DNA of 64,000 nt from NCBI GenBank assembly GCA_002812745.2, contig NCSJ02000219.1:1-64000 (forward strand), in the 5' to 3' direction. This document shows, piece after piece, positions 47,701-59,006 of this stretch (positions are counted from its first letter, which is position 1; every line of letters starts with the position of its first letter). Source of the DNA: Scytalidium lignicola. Taxonomy: Eukaryota; Ascomycota; Leotiomycetes. The position numbers and the translations under genes are program-made. Below the pieces are notes generated by a model. It made no database searches, was not told the origin of the DNA, and worked only from the letters and a program-made list of their open reading frames with translations.

Positions 47701-49595
47701 CGGGCTGACGTTAGATCGCGGATGGGGTGCTTGCTGTTGTGGAGGAGGCCCAGGAGGGCCTTGTGCCATAGATGCTCTAGGTAATCTGGATCCACCTGGG
47801 GGGCCTTGCTGGCCTGGACCTAGAGGGCTGTTTCCGTCATTCCCATTTAATCCAGGAGGACCGTTCCCTCGAGCAGACCCAGGACCTGGTCCCATGATGC
47901 TGTCCCTCCCAGGGCCGTTCATCCTTCTCCCATCAATAGGACCTGATGGACTGTCTCTAGGATTCATTCCTCGACCCGTCATCATTCCCGCCTTGTCGCC
48001 ACCACTAGGTCGTCTGGGACCGGGAACACGCTCTCCTGCCGCAGTTTGTTGTATTTGCTGATCGTTTGGATAGCGGATCTTGCCGGTATCAAGAATATAA
48101 ACGATCCCTAGGTCTGCAACTTCCCGGCTTGCAGAACTCGGCTCTCCCGCAAGCACAACAATCTGTTTTCCATATGCTGTCATGCTGTGTCCAGATCTTG
48201 GAGAAGGCGAAGGACCCATATTCTGAAATGTATACCATCGTCTAGTGGAAATCCTGAAAGAAGCCAAATCGCCGAGATCTGCTCCTTCTTCCGTTCTTCC
48301 ACCAAATATATACATTACATCATCTACAATGGCGGCTGCATGGCCCTCTCGGGGTGCTGGAATGTAGCCGATGCAATCAAGAAGGGTCCAGGCATTAGGT
48401 ACAGGGTCGTAGCACCACACATCATTAAACCAGTGGTATCCGTTCGTTCCACCGAATCTATATCCAAATCAGCAGGAGACTAATACCGGAGGGAAGGAGA
48501 AACTGACAAGTATAGCTTTTCATTATATGTGACGATAGTGTGATTGGTCCTAGGGGGAGGGATTTGGCCAATTGGAGGGCCTCCTTCTTCGGTACTCCGA
48601 AGAAGTATCTCCCACCGATTCGAAGGGACCTGTAGTTGGTTCAAGTCAAAAGCGACTAGATCATTCATAAAATAGCCCTCGACCTGACCTCCAAATACAT
48701 AGATCTTCGATCCTAGGATATTCAATGAATGACCGTATCTCCCAGCTGGGCGTGGCCCGCCAGGTACAGCTCTGGACCATTGGCGCGTCGCTGTCCCAAA
48801 AATTCAGTAAAAACGTAACAACCCTCAAGAGATTCGGGAGACCTACAGGTATTAAGAAGATATAAAGTTTCGTCTAAAACATCTGCGTCTTCCATCTTCG
48901 TGTCACCTCCATAGACAATAAATGCATTGCCCACGAGTAAACTAGCATGTCCAACTCTAGGGCCAGGTCCTTCTGCAGTCGTAGCGAGCGGGTAGCAAGC
49001 CATATTTCCACCTGCCTCCACCATCCACAAGTCGCCCTTCACAGTCGAGCTATTAACGAGACCTCCCATTAAATATATGTCTCCTTCTTTGGACGCCGTC
49101 GCATTAACAGCCACTCCATATCGGGGGAATGGAGGTGGATGTGACGTTGTGTACGTCAACCGTCGTTGAGACCAAGGATACAACGAAGCATTTGGACTGG
49201 CGCCATTTCGAAGCTGTTTGATTTCCCTCATGTTAGTTGATCGACCCCAAGACTCTTCCCAGAAGCAAAAAAAAAGACATGCCAATTGCGCGCGATGCGC
49301 AAAATAGGCCCCTCGAGGCAAAAATTTGGGTACTCACAGGAAGATCCGATTGCTCTGAAGATGGACCACGGCGTCCATTAATTGCATCGGGACTGCCACT
49401 CCCATGCAGCGAGTTCAGCGAGTTATTGACGCTGCTCCCGGGCGATGTCTGCTGGATCAGCCCCTTCTCCGTCGATGTCCGTCCATTGGTACTGCTGCTC
49501 TGCGAACCCTGGGATGGCGTAACATTTGCTGGAACTTCCTTCACGCCCTGGAGCTGCTTCTCGGCATTCTTCTTGTTCTTGAATAGGAATGCCAT
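44779..49595 (-). CDS. tea1: kelch-repeat cell polarity protein Tea1/TeaA
   Basis: Four exons (49338-49595, 48847-49213, 48508-48790, 44779-48457) with introns of 124, 56 and 50 bp give 1528 residues. About six kelch units span roughly residues 100-400 (for example IYLMGGLVNSSTVKGDLW, KIYVFGGQVEGYFMNDL, KLYLFGGTNGYHWFNDVW, VMYIFGGRTEEG) and should fold as a propeller. A Pro/Gly/Ser-rich linker runs to about residue 690, then a long coiled coil (about 700-1420) and a Ser-rich tail. Tea1/TeaA rides on microtubule plus ends to the cell tip and marks the site of polarised growth and actin organisation. The length is close to that of other filamentous-fungal TeaA proteins. The 3.5 kb upstream is purine-rich and gene-free. 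Confidence 0.93.
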
Positions 49596-52500
49596 CCTGC
49601 CATGTGAGGTCAGGGAGCTCTTCTAACGATAATTCCTTGGGCGGCGGCCCTGCCCCTTCGGTACACTTGTCGAAACCCTTTTCCCCAGCTGTCTTGCTTA
49701 CTTCTTCTTCGCGGTCGCTGAACTCGAATGGCGTTCGAGAGCAAAGAGTTCAAGGCGTAAGGAGGTCGGGGCCGGATCGACAAAGGGGGAAGTCCGTTGA
49801 GATGGCTGGGTTGGGTCCACGATTTCGAAAATGAGCGCTGCTCGCAATTGCAGGTCGCACGATGGGCTGTGCGACGAGGAAGGATGACCACGGAGGAGGA
49901 ACAGCCGAGAGCAGCGAGTCGAGGAGAGAAAGGAGAGAGGAAGAGAAGAGAGAGAGAGAAAAAGAGCTCTCCAGGGCCCCGAAAATCGAATTCACGTGGT
50001 GAAGGGCAGAGGCGATGATGAAGTGAGGATTAATTATTATTATTCTGGGAAAGTAGCAAGATGGGGCGTTTTCGCGGAGGGCCAATTACTGGAGGTTGGC
50101 AGGCGGTCGGTTCGGCAGACCAAGGGCAGCGAGAGAGGCAGCGACAGGTACCGTACTAGGACGGGAGTACCTCGAGCCAAAGAGCGGAGAAGAAGAGAGG
50201 AGAGAGCAGAGAGAAAAGGGTGCGGGTGTGACGGCCAGTGCCCAGCATCAACAAGTAATACAGTAATAAAGTTAACCTTCTTTATTTCCCCCCTTTCCCT
50301 GCCCCTGAACGAATGGAAGAAGAGGGAAGACGAAAAGAAAAGAAGGATCGTCTTTAGGGATAATTAGATTCGAACAACCACAAAAAAAGAACACAACAAC
50401 AACAATAAAAAAGATGACCATGTGCAAAGAAAGAAAAAATTACGATCTCGCTCTCTTCACTCCCTTAACTTTTTTCCTTCTGATGAATTGAAACCGAGTC
50501 GCCGCAAGCCCCTGACTCTCCCCTAATCGAGGGCACGCCTTACCCAGCTGGGCAGCGCAGGAGCATCTCCTGTTTCAGAGACAAAAGAGAGCTGAGCAAT
50601 GAACTCACGAAATTCACGAGATTAACCATTCCCCATCCTGCTGCTGCTCGTGCTCGTGCCTTCTCTCTCTCTCCTAATAGCTTAATTAATGCAAAATTTT
50701 TTTACACAACGGGTCGCTTCAACAAAGCCAATTACCCGTGCTGTGGTAAATACTGTAAGGCGGGAAAAGGTTGATTATCCAGATACAGTAATCCTTCTAT
50801 TACAGGACTCTACACTACCACCGTAAGTACATATTTAGACTTGCCCACCTGCAACTAATTATACTCAGCCAAGATCCACATCCTCCAATAATCCTCTTCC
50901 ATCGCCTCTCTCTCCGCGCTTAAGGGATGTGAAAAGGTCTCAATCACATCCAACTAACTTACCGTACCTTACCTGCTTACCTTACCTGAAGGAGGGGGGA
51001 AGACAATCCAATTGCGACCCATCCATCGCATCCGTACAGTAAAGGAGCACACCATCTCGTGCCTCTCTTTCGCATCCTCCATCTTCAATCCAACAAACCA
51101 CTTCTCAAGTACGGTACTTGTACTTGTACTTGCAACTCCAGTACGTGAGTACACAACCACAAGCCTACCATACCAACCCCCAACCCACGCCTTACAGTAA
51201 CTTACGCCTGTGGATCACCGGGCGCATCCCCTTCCAAACGCCGGGGCCGCTAAAAAGAACAAAAAAACCCCCTTCTGTGGATCCTCTCTCCCGTCTTCCT
51301 TCACTACCGGAATTAGTTATTTTCCCTTGTCAAGAAGAAGAACAAAGGGTTATCGCATAAAATCTCCGGCTTATCATTGCATCATTCGCCCAAGCAAAAG
51401 TAAAAAATTATTAATAACACTATAGATCTACTTTATAGAAAGACATAGAAAAGGAAAGCAAAGAAAGCAAAGAAGGTACTAATTCCAGCCTAGCAGCCTA
51501 GCAGCCAGCACCATCAACCAGCATTCAGCAGAGACAACGAAAAGGAACGGATTAATTCCCTACAGCCCCATGAGCTGAGCCCGCCGCATTTGTTTTTTGT
51601 TTCTTAACTTTCCAAAAATGCCACTCAAAATCCCCAACTTTCCATCATCNAAAAAAACGTACACACGTAAAAGAAGTACCAGTACCAGTACAAAAGAGTT
51701 TCTTGCGTAATGCTTTTTTAAATCCTGTCCTGCCGTACCGAACTGTACTGTACCGCTTCGGAGACTTCTGACGATCCTCCGCTAACTCTATGAATCGGAT
51801 TTCTCAAACATGCTTGCAAAGATGCATGAATTGTCACACCCACACACCTACACACACACACCACATCTCCTCGTTTATTTGTGGAGAAGGGGAATGTCGG
51901 GCTCGAATGCTTATCAGATCATTACACGTTTAATAGCATTGACCATAGGTAGCACAGTACAATAATGTCGCATCGGGCAAAATCTACACGGGGTTCAAAT
52001 GTACTCGATGCTTACTTACTGCTCACGTCGCAAGCTGTGAATCCATTTTGTCGTTGCCAGATTCAATTCCAATTACAAACTACGCCTAAGTAGCAAAGCC
52101 ACAAAAGCAACGCAAGTAATGTNAAAAAAGGGTTTAAAAACACACAATGAACAATAAACAATGAAAAATGCAAAGCACGCAAATGATGATAGTTTTTATC
52201 TCTTCTCACCTCACCTCTCTCCCCTGTTAGAAAACAATGCACAAGGAAAAAGCCAAGGAGCCAAGGAAACAAGGAAAACCTCCCCACAAGCCGCAAGCCA
52301 GTCTCTCTACCTCCTCTGTACCGAGCGTGCAATTTGTCGAATGTTTCTCGTGTTGTCTCATTTTCCCCATTGGAGCTCTATCAGGCAGTGCTTGTCCGAT
52401 TCATCCATGCTCCATGGTCTCCGGTGGAGATTCCAACCTCGAGTATTACATCCCTGGGACTCGGCGGTGCAGCAATTAAGAAATCTGAAAGGAAAAAAAT

Positions 52501-53054
52501 ATATAATGGGAAATAAAGAAACTACAACAATTTAGTAGCAATGAGCAACTCTCTGGAAGACGGACAGTCTGCTCGTAGTGCGAGCGCTGAAGACTTTGTC
52601 CTTGCTTGTTCCGTGGCTGCAATCGGACGGCACCTTTTTTTTTTTCATTTATCCATGGAGCGTAAATCCTTTCGAGGCGTCCGTATTCGATGACATCCGT
52701 TTGTTGCATTCCACTGTTATCCGGTGACATCGGCGTGCCGTTCGATAAGTTTCGATATCTCAACGTTGCCCATGTGTTGATAATCAAATTAATGATAATC
52801 ATAATGAGTCGGTTGTCACGTTGAGTTCCAAGCTATCGAGCCATTGTAAAATCCCAAAGCCATAGAATTTAAATGGAAACAAAGCAATCCATAAGAGAGG
52901 GGTGTATTATGGTCGAACCATTACCGAATGAGCTGCCAATAATACTTTCGGGTTCATCTACGGCCCAGTTTTGAAGCTTTAGCAAACATGGCTTCCAACA
53001 GTCCAATATCGAGCATCGAAATTGGTCCAGGATAACCATCTCAACAGAAAGTGT
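49596..53054. other. long intergenic region upstream of Tea1 gene
   Basis: About 3.5 kb without a supported gene. The part next to the Tea1 start (49600-50350) is rich in GA and CT runs and is probably its promoter and leader. Several TACAGTA/TACTGTA words (50254, 50751, 50783, 51036, 51193, 51745), a GTACTT tandem near 51110 and a CA-rich repeat at 51835-51862 follow. Long frames at 49797-50367 and 52161-52535 are low-complexity and not convincing. Confidence 0.5.
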
Positions 53055-54727
53055 TCAGTACCAGCCCTGCCCAGATATGTCATCCTGTTTAGGTCGATAA
53101 GAGGTCGAGGTGTATCCTGTTCCCGTGGCTGCACCTTTGGAAGCAGAGCGCAGCCTATTTTCGGAGACTAAAGCGTCAGCCATTGGTCAGCATTATGTTT
53201 CCTCGCGGCCAGCGTTGTCGAAGCACACTACACGCGAAGATGAAATCCCTTACAAGAGACCGGAGCTAGCGAGACACTCACATCCTATCACTTCCACCGA
53301 CGGCTCTATTAGTATCCGGAGTGTCAATACCAGCACCACGCTCGAGGACTTTACGGCGGGATCCGGAAATTGCACCTGGCTTTGATGCACTGGAAGCATG
53401 CTGTGGGGTAGCAGCAGCAGTGGCAGCGTTGGTCCGGCTACGACCATTCTTCTCTTCATCCTCGGGGCTTTGTTGTTGGCCTGCAGCCTGGGCAATGGCT
53501 TGGGCATTCTTCTGGTACTTGTACACGGTCCAGTCGAAAACGTAGTCGTATTGGAATCCTTCACGGACAAACAGATCACGGAAGATCTTGCGGAGGTATG
53601 AGTAGTCTGGCTTATCGTCGAATCGAAGAGATCGAGTATAGTTGAGGTAGATAGCGAACTCGTTAGGGAAGCCACGGCAAAGGACTTCCGTAGGAGTGGT
53701 CATCTTCTTCTCCATGATGCGGTCATACTTCTGCTTCTTTGTAGCAGCCTTGAGTCCTTGCCAAGGAAGAGATCCACGGCAGAAGTACAGCATGACGTAT
53801 CCGAGAGACTCCATATCGTCACGGCGAGATTGCTCTACACCAAGTAGTCAGTATACCTGAGGCTCGGTGTGGTAGACTAAAAATAGATATACATACCGAC
53901 ACCCAAATGGGTATTGATAGAAGCATAACGAGCAGTACCAGTCAAGTTCTTGTTCTCTCTGTATGGAATATGAAAATGGGTCTTGGGGTCTCGATATTTC
54001 TTAGCCAGACCGAAATCGATAACGTTTACCTGGTTGCCCCTCTTTCCAATGCCCATGAGGAAGTTGTCCGGCTTGATATCACGGTGGATGAAGGACTTGG
54101 CGTGAATGTACTCAATACGAGAAATGAGCTGGTCTGCAAGGAGAAGGACGGTTTTCAAGGAGAACTTTCGGTTGCAGAAGTTGAACAAATCCTCCAGACT
54201 GGGACCAAGGAGATCCAGGACCATGGCATTGTAGTCACACTCGGTTCCGAACCAACGGACGAAGGGGATACCGACACCTCCAGCAAGGGACTTGTAGACA
54301 CGGGCCTCATATTCCAGTTGTGGATGCTTTGCCTTAACACTCTCAAGCTTGATGGCAATTTCCTCGCCAGATATTATATTGGTTCCGAGATAAATATCAC
54401 CGAAACTACCACTACCGATCTTACGACCGATACGATATTTGTTGCCGACACGAAGATCCTATATGACCAGTTAGCCCAATGCCCTCATGAAATCTAAGTA
54501 TATTGTGAAATCAAGAGATATATGAATTGGTATTTAAAAAAAACACATGATCGGAAGGCCAAGGTCAAGGGCGAGAAATTTCACGACTTCCTCTTGACCT
54601 TAGCCATCGGAACAAGTGTTTTGTAGGGGCAGTAAAGATAGGTGCTGGTATAGCGGCGAGGAAAGGGAGTATAAACCAGAGGGTTCGACATCGAGTTGGA
54701 AGCGGGTGGATTCACCATAGTAGTCAT
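53055..54727 (-). CDS. hrr25: casein kinase I (CK1delta/epsilon, Hrr25/CkiA-like)
   Basis: Four exons: 54716-54727 (only 12 coding bases, MTTM), 53897-54458, 53282-53834 and 53055-53154, giving 408 residues. Splicing the tiny first exon to the second gives [17 protein letters not shown], the normal fungal CK1 start. The kinase core shows [11 protein letters not shown], Lys41, catalytic HRDIKPDNF (Asp131), DFG (Asp152) and the CK1 signature with [14 protein letters not shown] and LPWQGLKA. If the last intron is ignored, the frame ends at a TGA right after GGSDRM; splicing adds LRSASKG and a tail ending QGWY. CK1 phosphorylates many targets in cell cycle, DNA repair, autophagy and endocytosis and is essential in most fungi. 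The introns are 257, 62 and 127 bp. Confidence 0.95.
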
Positions 54728-57700
54728 CTTGAAGCCGAATTATGGACTCTGAGTATCGGCGAGACCGACACACGAGTCGTGAAGATCCAACGGTTTGTTG
54801 ATGGGTATGTGGAGGTTGGATCGAGAGAACAAAAAGACCAAGGATGGTTTCTGTGTAGGATCTAGAGTCAGTTGAGTTGATTTTGTTTGGAGGCTTGGGT
54901 TGTGATGGCGGTGAAGTACACGCGGCTCTGACCAGTTGATGGGCTGAATCAGGTAACCGCGAAGACGTGACCAGGAAACGCCAGGACGTGGCTTGCACGA
55001 TCAAAACTGAAAGTGTAGGTTGGTGTGCAAACCTTCGGTCCTTTCGTATGTGTGCTCACAGATTGTCATAGATTGGATCACGACATACCTGTTCAGGATT
55101 GATTTTAAGGGACGAAGAGATGAAGAGCGGAGAACTTCAGAAGCGATGGGGGGAAGATTTCAAGGTTTGCCGCCCGGTAAAGGGTGAAGATGACGTCCTG
55201 AAGAACGGGGAAGGAACAAGATAAGGTGCTTCTCTAAAGAAAAAAGAAAGGAAGAAGTCAGAAGGCTCCCTTGACAGAAGAGAGATGTCGACAAGAGGGC
55301 GGGGGGGCTGAGGTGGTTGTGTCGGAGGAGGAGTTGGTGAGAAGGTGTCAAGCGGTTCAAAGACCGAAGCGGTCGAACAGAGCCTAGTCTCGCTTAGGGC
55401 GGAATACCTCAACACGAGCCGGTTTGGGCTCCTCTTTTGTGGGAGAAGATACGGTAATCTCCCCTTGAAAATGGCCCTTTATATCCACTTGGTGGAGAGC
55501 AACGGTGAGAGGGAAGTGAAATCGGTGGTTGGAATCCCAAGAGATGGTTTCGTCTATCTGTCTATCTAGGTTTCTGATCCCGCCGAAAATCAGACGCATG
55601 TAGACCCAATGTCAACAGCATCACGGGCATCACCAACATCCAAGCATTGCCTGACCAGGCACGCATGAAAATGGACGAACGCTACGATTGTTCTCGAAAC
55701 GGGAAGCTCGGTTTTGCCGCCAGGGAAAAAAAATGCCTAGGCAGCGGCGCCCTTTACCGTAGAATGAATGCATTAACTTAATTCAACCAGACATATTATT
55801 CTTAGTCGGGATCATCAACACGCCTCACCTCCATCTCAACGTGACCTTTACTTTGTACAGCACGGTCGAAAAGAAAGATCATTGTTCTCAATTGAGCTAA
55901 CTAGCTGAGCGATTTGCAACGATTACATCCAGTCGTACTTGTGCGGTCAAACGTGCGGAGCCTTACTGCCCAAACTCCTACCTCACGGGCTCAGCGGGTG
56001 TGGCAGGTAATCTACGGCCTGGATCGTTCACCGATTGCAAACCACAAGGCGACCAGACCAGACCAGCCAGAGGGCCGAGCTGCGTGTCTCTGCTCTTGTT
56101 ATTTGCTTTTCCACATCCATCATCTCTCCATCTCCCCCGATCGTGGAGATCAGACATCCGCTCCGTAATCCGTAATCCGTATTCGCAATCCGCGATCCAG
56201 AGTCCGTCCACAAGTCAGAACTGACAATTCCTTGGAAAGGCAACGTTTCAACGTTTCCGGCCATACCTCCCGACCAGCGAGACTCAGCAGACGATCCACG
56301 ACTTCCGGGTGATATGATACTGACCATCGATCACCGTACGTGTATGGACGTGAGTCGATGTCTTTCTACTTTTCAACGACGCCAGATATTTGCGCATTGT
56401 GTACAGCACAGCACAGCACATTCTCTCTTTATGCTGCGGGAACCCAATTGGAGGCGCCCGACGCAGTGGATAGAAGCCTGGGCATGAATGTCTCATGGGC
56501 TATTCCTGGCGGGTATCATGTGTGTCGCCTGTCAAAACAGCCTATCAACCCCAATCCAAGCCGCCGACTTTCCTCCCACATCTGACGAGTCGCATTACTG
56601 GAGATGCCTGTTTTTTCCTAATTAATTCCCTCAAAGCGGAGGACACCGAGTTTTCGGGGATAACAATTGCCACAAGAGCAGTGGAAGGCAAAGATGCGGT
56701 TGCCACTAAATGCAGCATAAGTACTCCGTACCTCCGTAGCAGGTAAATTAGAACAAGGCGAATACTTAGGACAACCTCACTCCGTACCTCGTAAAAATAA
56801 TAATAATAGCCTCAATCGTACGGAGCTAAGGGCGGTGAGGCCACAACTGGGTCTGTCAGACAAAGTTAAAAGGGGCGTCGCAGTGGTCCGCCCCCTTTTT
56901 CTTCCCTACTGACTGGTTTTGGCAGGTCGCTAGTAGCGGGTCAAAGGCTGAAATACTGTGTAATAACCCCTCTGGTGTCGTGATTGAGAAAAGCACATAC
57001 GCTCGCCGAGATTCTAATTTGGTGGTGGAGAAGTATCACAAGGACGTTTGTTCACACGTGTCTTACGTCAAAATCTGGGACGGTGAAAGATGTAGAAGGA
57101 TGGCTTTCAACCCTGAGCGCCACCTCCGTCATGTGTGTTTTGTGAATCTTGACACTTGACGACGACAAGCAGTTTAATAATATCAGTTAATCCAAGTCAG
57201 ACCATTTAACCATTTTACATTGTGGTTATTGGCTGGCATCACGAGACAACTCCTGCTCCAAGCCAGTAATTTGTCGACTGTGATTACTCAAAACCAGATT
57301 TAGTCTTTCTTCTTCTGTAGTATTTCGATCTAAATATACCAGTCTTCATTATCACCCTAGGTTGCGGTCTGGATACCGCGGACAGTGTTTAAATATATAA
57401 TTAGGCATTCTGTGGAACGATATGTGCTACGTATTACGTTTAGCTCACTCAGTTCTGTATTTACCAAGAACCCCATCAGCCGAGTATACCCAAAAAGAGA
57501 AAGCAAAAATATCGTTACATTTAGAAGCTAGCATGTTAATAATAGATATATCTGCATCATTGGTAAGTTGTAGTGTTAATTAGAGTTCTTTAATATCCAT
57601 TGAAAAATACATACCCTCCTATTCCTAGACATGCTAGATTCATGCTTCCTAAAAATCACCACACGATATCACCCGTTATTGTTGTACAAAATAAACCAAT

Positions 57701-59006
57701 ATCTAGCAGAAATAAAAATAAGGACCAAATAAACTGGCGGGAAGATCAATATCAGCTCTTAGTTACGATGTAACCCATCCCACCTCTAAAACCCCTGTCC
57801 ATCATAACTTGCCCATTTCCTTAATAAAAACAATGTTCCCGGCTTGCACGTTGACTTGGCTGCCACGGCTGCACGGCTCCTTGGGACCGGACCCTGTCCG
57901 ATGAGATTCACATCCCGCTCCGTGTCCAATCATACAGTATGATCTCGCCCACCACCATTCTGTGCTCTTTAAATGATCGACGACCACGGTGCGGAGTAGT
58001 ATGGATATTACATCATATTTACAGAGTATCTTGTTTCATGTAGTGGGATGCAATTATGGCCATCCACATATTATGCCGATGTAGATGGTTGATTTTAACC
58101 TTTAAGTCCCATACATGTTTAGGTCCTGTAGCTAGTAGATCAAACCCTCAACCCCAATTACCCGTCCTGTTGCTGGAGCTCAGGTGCTGGATTTCCAATG
58201 GAAGCCGCTCTTCCTCGTTCTCACCATTCAAGGACATCTTAATTATATTCGAATTTAACTTCTATAATTCAGTAGGGGGTTTGTGATAAACTTCAGAATT
58301 GAAAATATATTCCTACACCCCAATTTTAACTCAGGTCTAACGCCAACTCCTTCTAAAAAACACCATAGCCTAAAATCCATCTGTTTCATTAAAGAAAGTC
58401 CCAGCAATGGTCGACCTCGGTGAACAATTCGGCATTCTGTTTGGCTTCGTAAACGCTTTCATCACGACCTTTAACCATACGCAGCTTCTGGTGATACCCG
58501 AAGAACAAGAGCGAGATACGAAAGGGTGAGGGAGAGGATGGCAGAGTTAATTGAGAAGGGATTTGGACTTGAGTAACATGAGCCGCTGGAGGTGGCCTAG
58601 AAGTAAAATGTGACGAGGCAAGGCAACGGATGAGATCAGAAAATAGGAAGAGGGAGGTGATTCATGTGAAAAGGTAGTCGATCCGAGTATAAGGCTATGA
58701 TATCGGAAGTGGGAATATAAACAAAACCTTCCTTGCTAACAGCTTCGATTCGGCGGAGCAACAGAAAGCGAAAGGAGACCACGAATGACTTGGCTTATCG
58801 AAANTTTTTTTGCTTGATTTAAGGTTTCCTATCTAATCAGAAGACACACTCGCCGGAATATCCATGGACTGCTGAACATGATTGATTTTTTAAATGCCCA
58901 CTCTACCCCTACCGAAGATCTCATACCTTAGTTTCAGGGTGAACATACACCCATTCTAAACGCAAATAAAGTGCCGCAGAATCATCAACTCCTTTCCCTC
59001 ATCGAC
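54728..59006. other. long intergenic region upstream of casein kinase I
   Basis: About 4.3 kb without a clear gene. The first kilobase upstream of the kinase start is pyrimidine/purine-rich and probably its leader and promoter. The remainder is AT-leaning with scattered weak frames at 55914-56746 and 58056-58286, none with a recognised motif. A small possible gene fragment lies at 58407-58575 (listed separately). An N at 58804 lies beside a T run. Confidence 0.5.
58407..58575 (+). CDS. doubtful small spliced ORF
   Basis: An ATG at 58407 gives a 40-codon frame. Alternatively, a donor-like GTGAAC in the first codons joins to an acceptor at ACCATACGCAG, preceded by a branch-like TTTAAC, to give 36 codons ending RERMAELIEKGFGLE. 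The second reading is amphipathic and protein-like but very short. It may be the tail of an unrecognised gene or a remnant. No family is recognised. Confidence 0.15.

Noticed and set aside
44779..48420. Many plus-strand frames inside the Tea1 exon
   Set aside because: They are shadows of the long coiled-coil coding exon.
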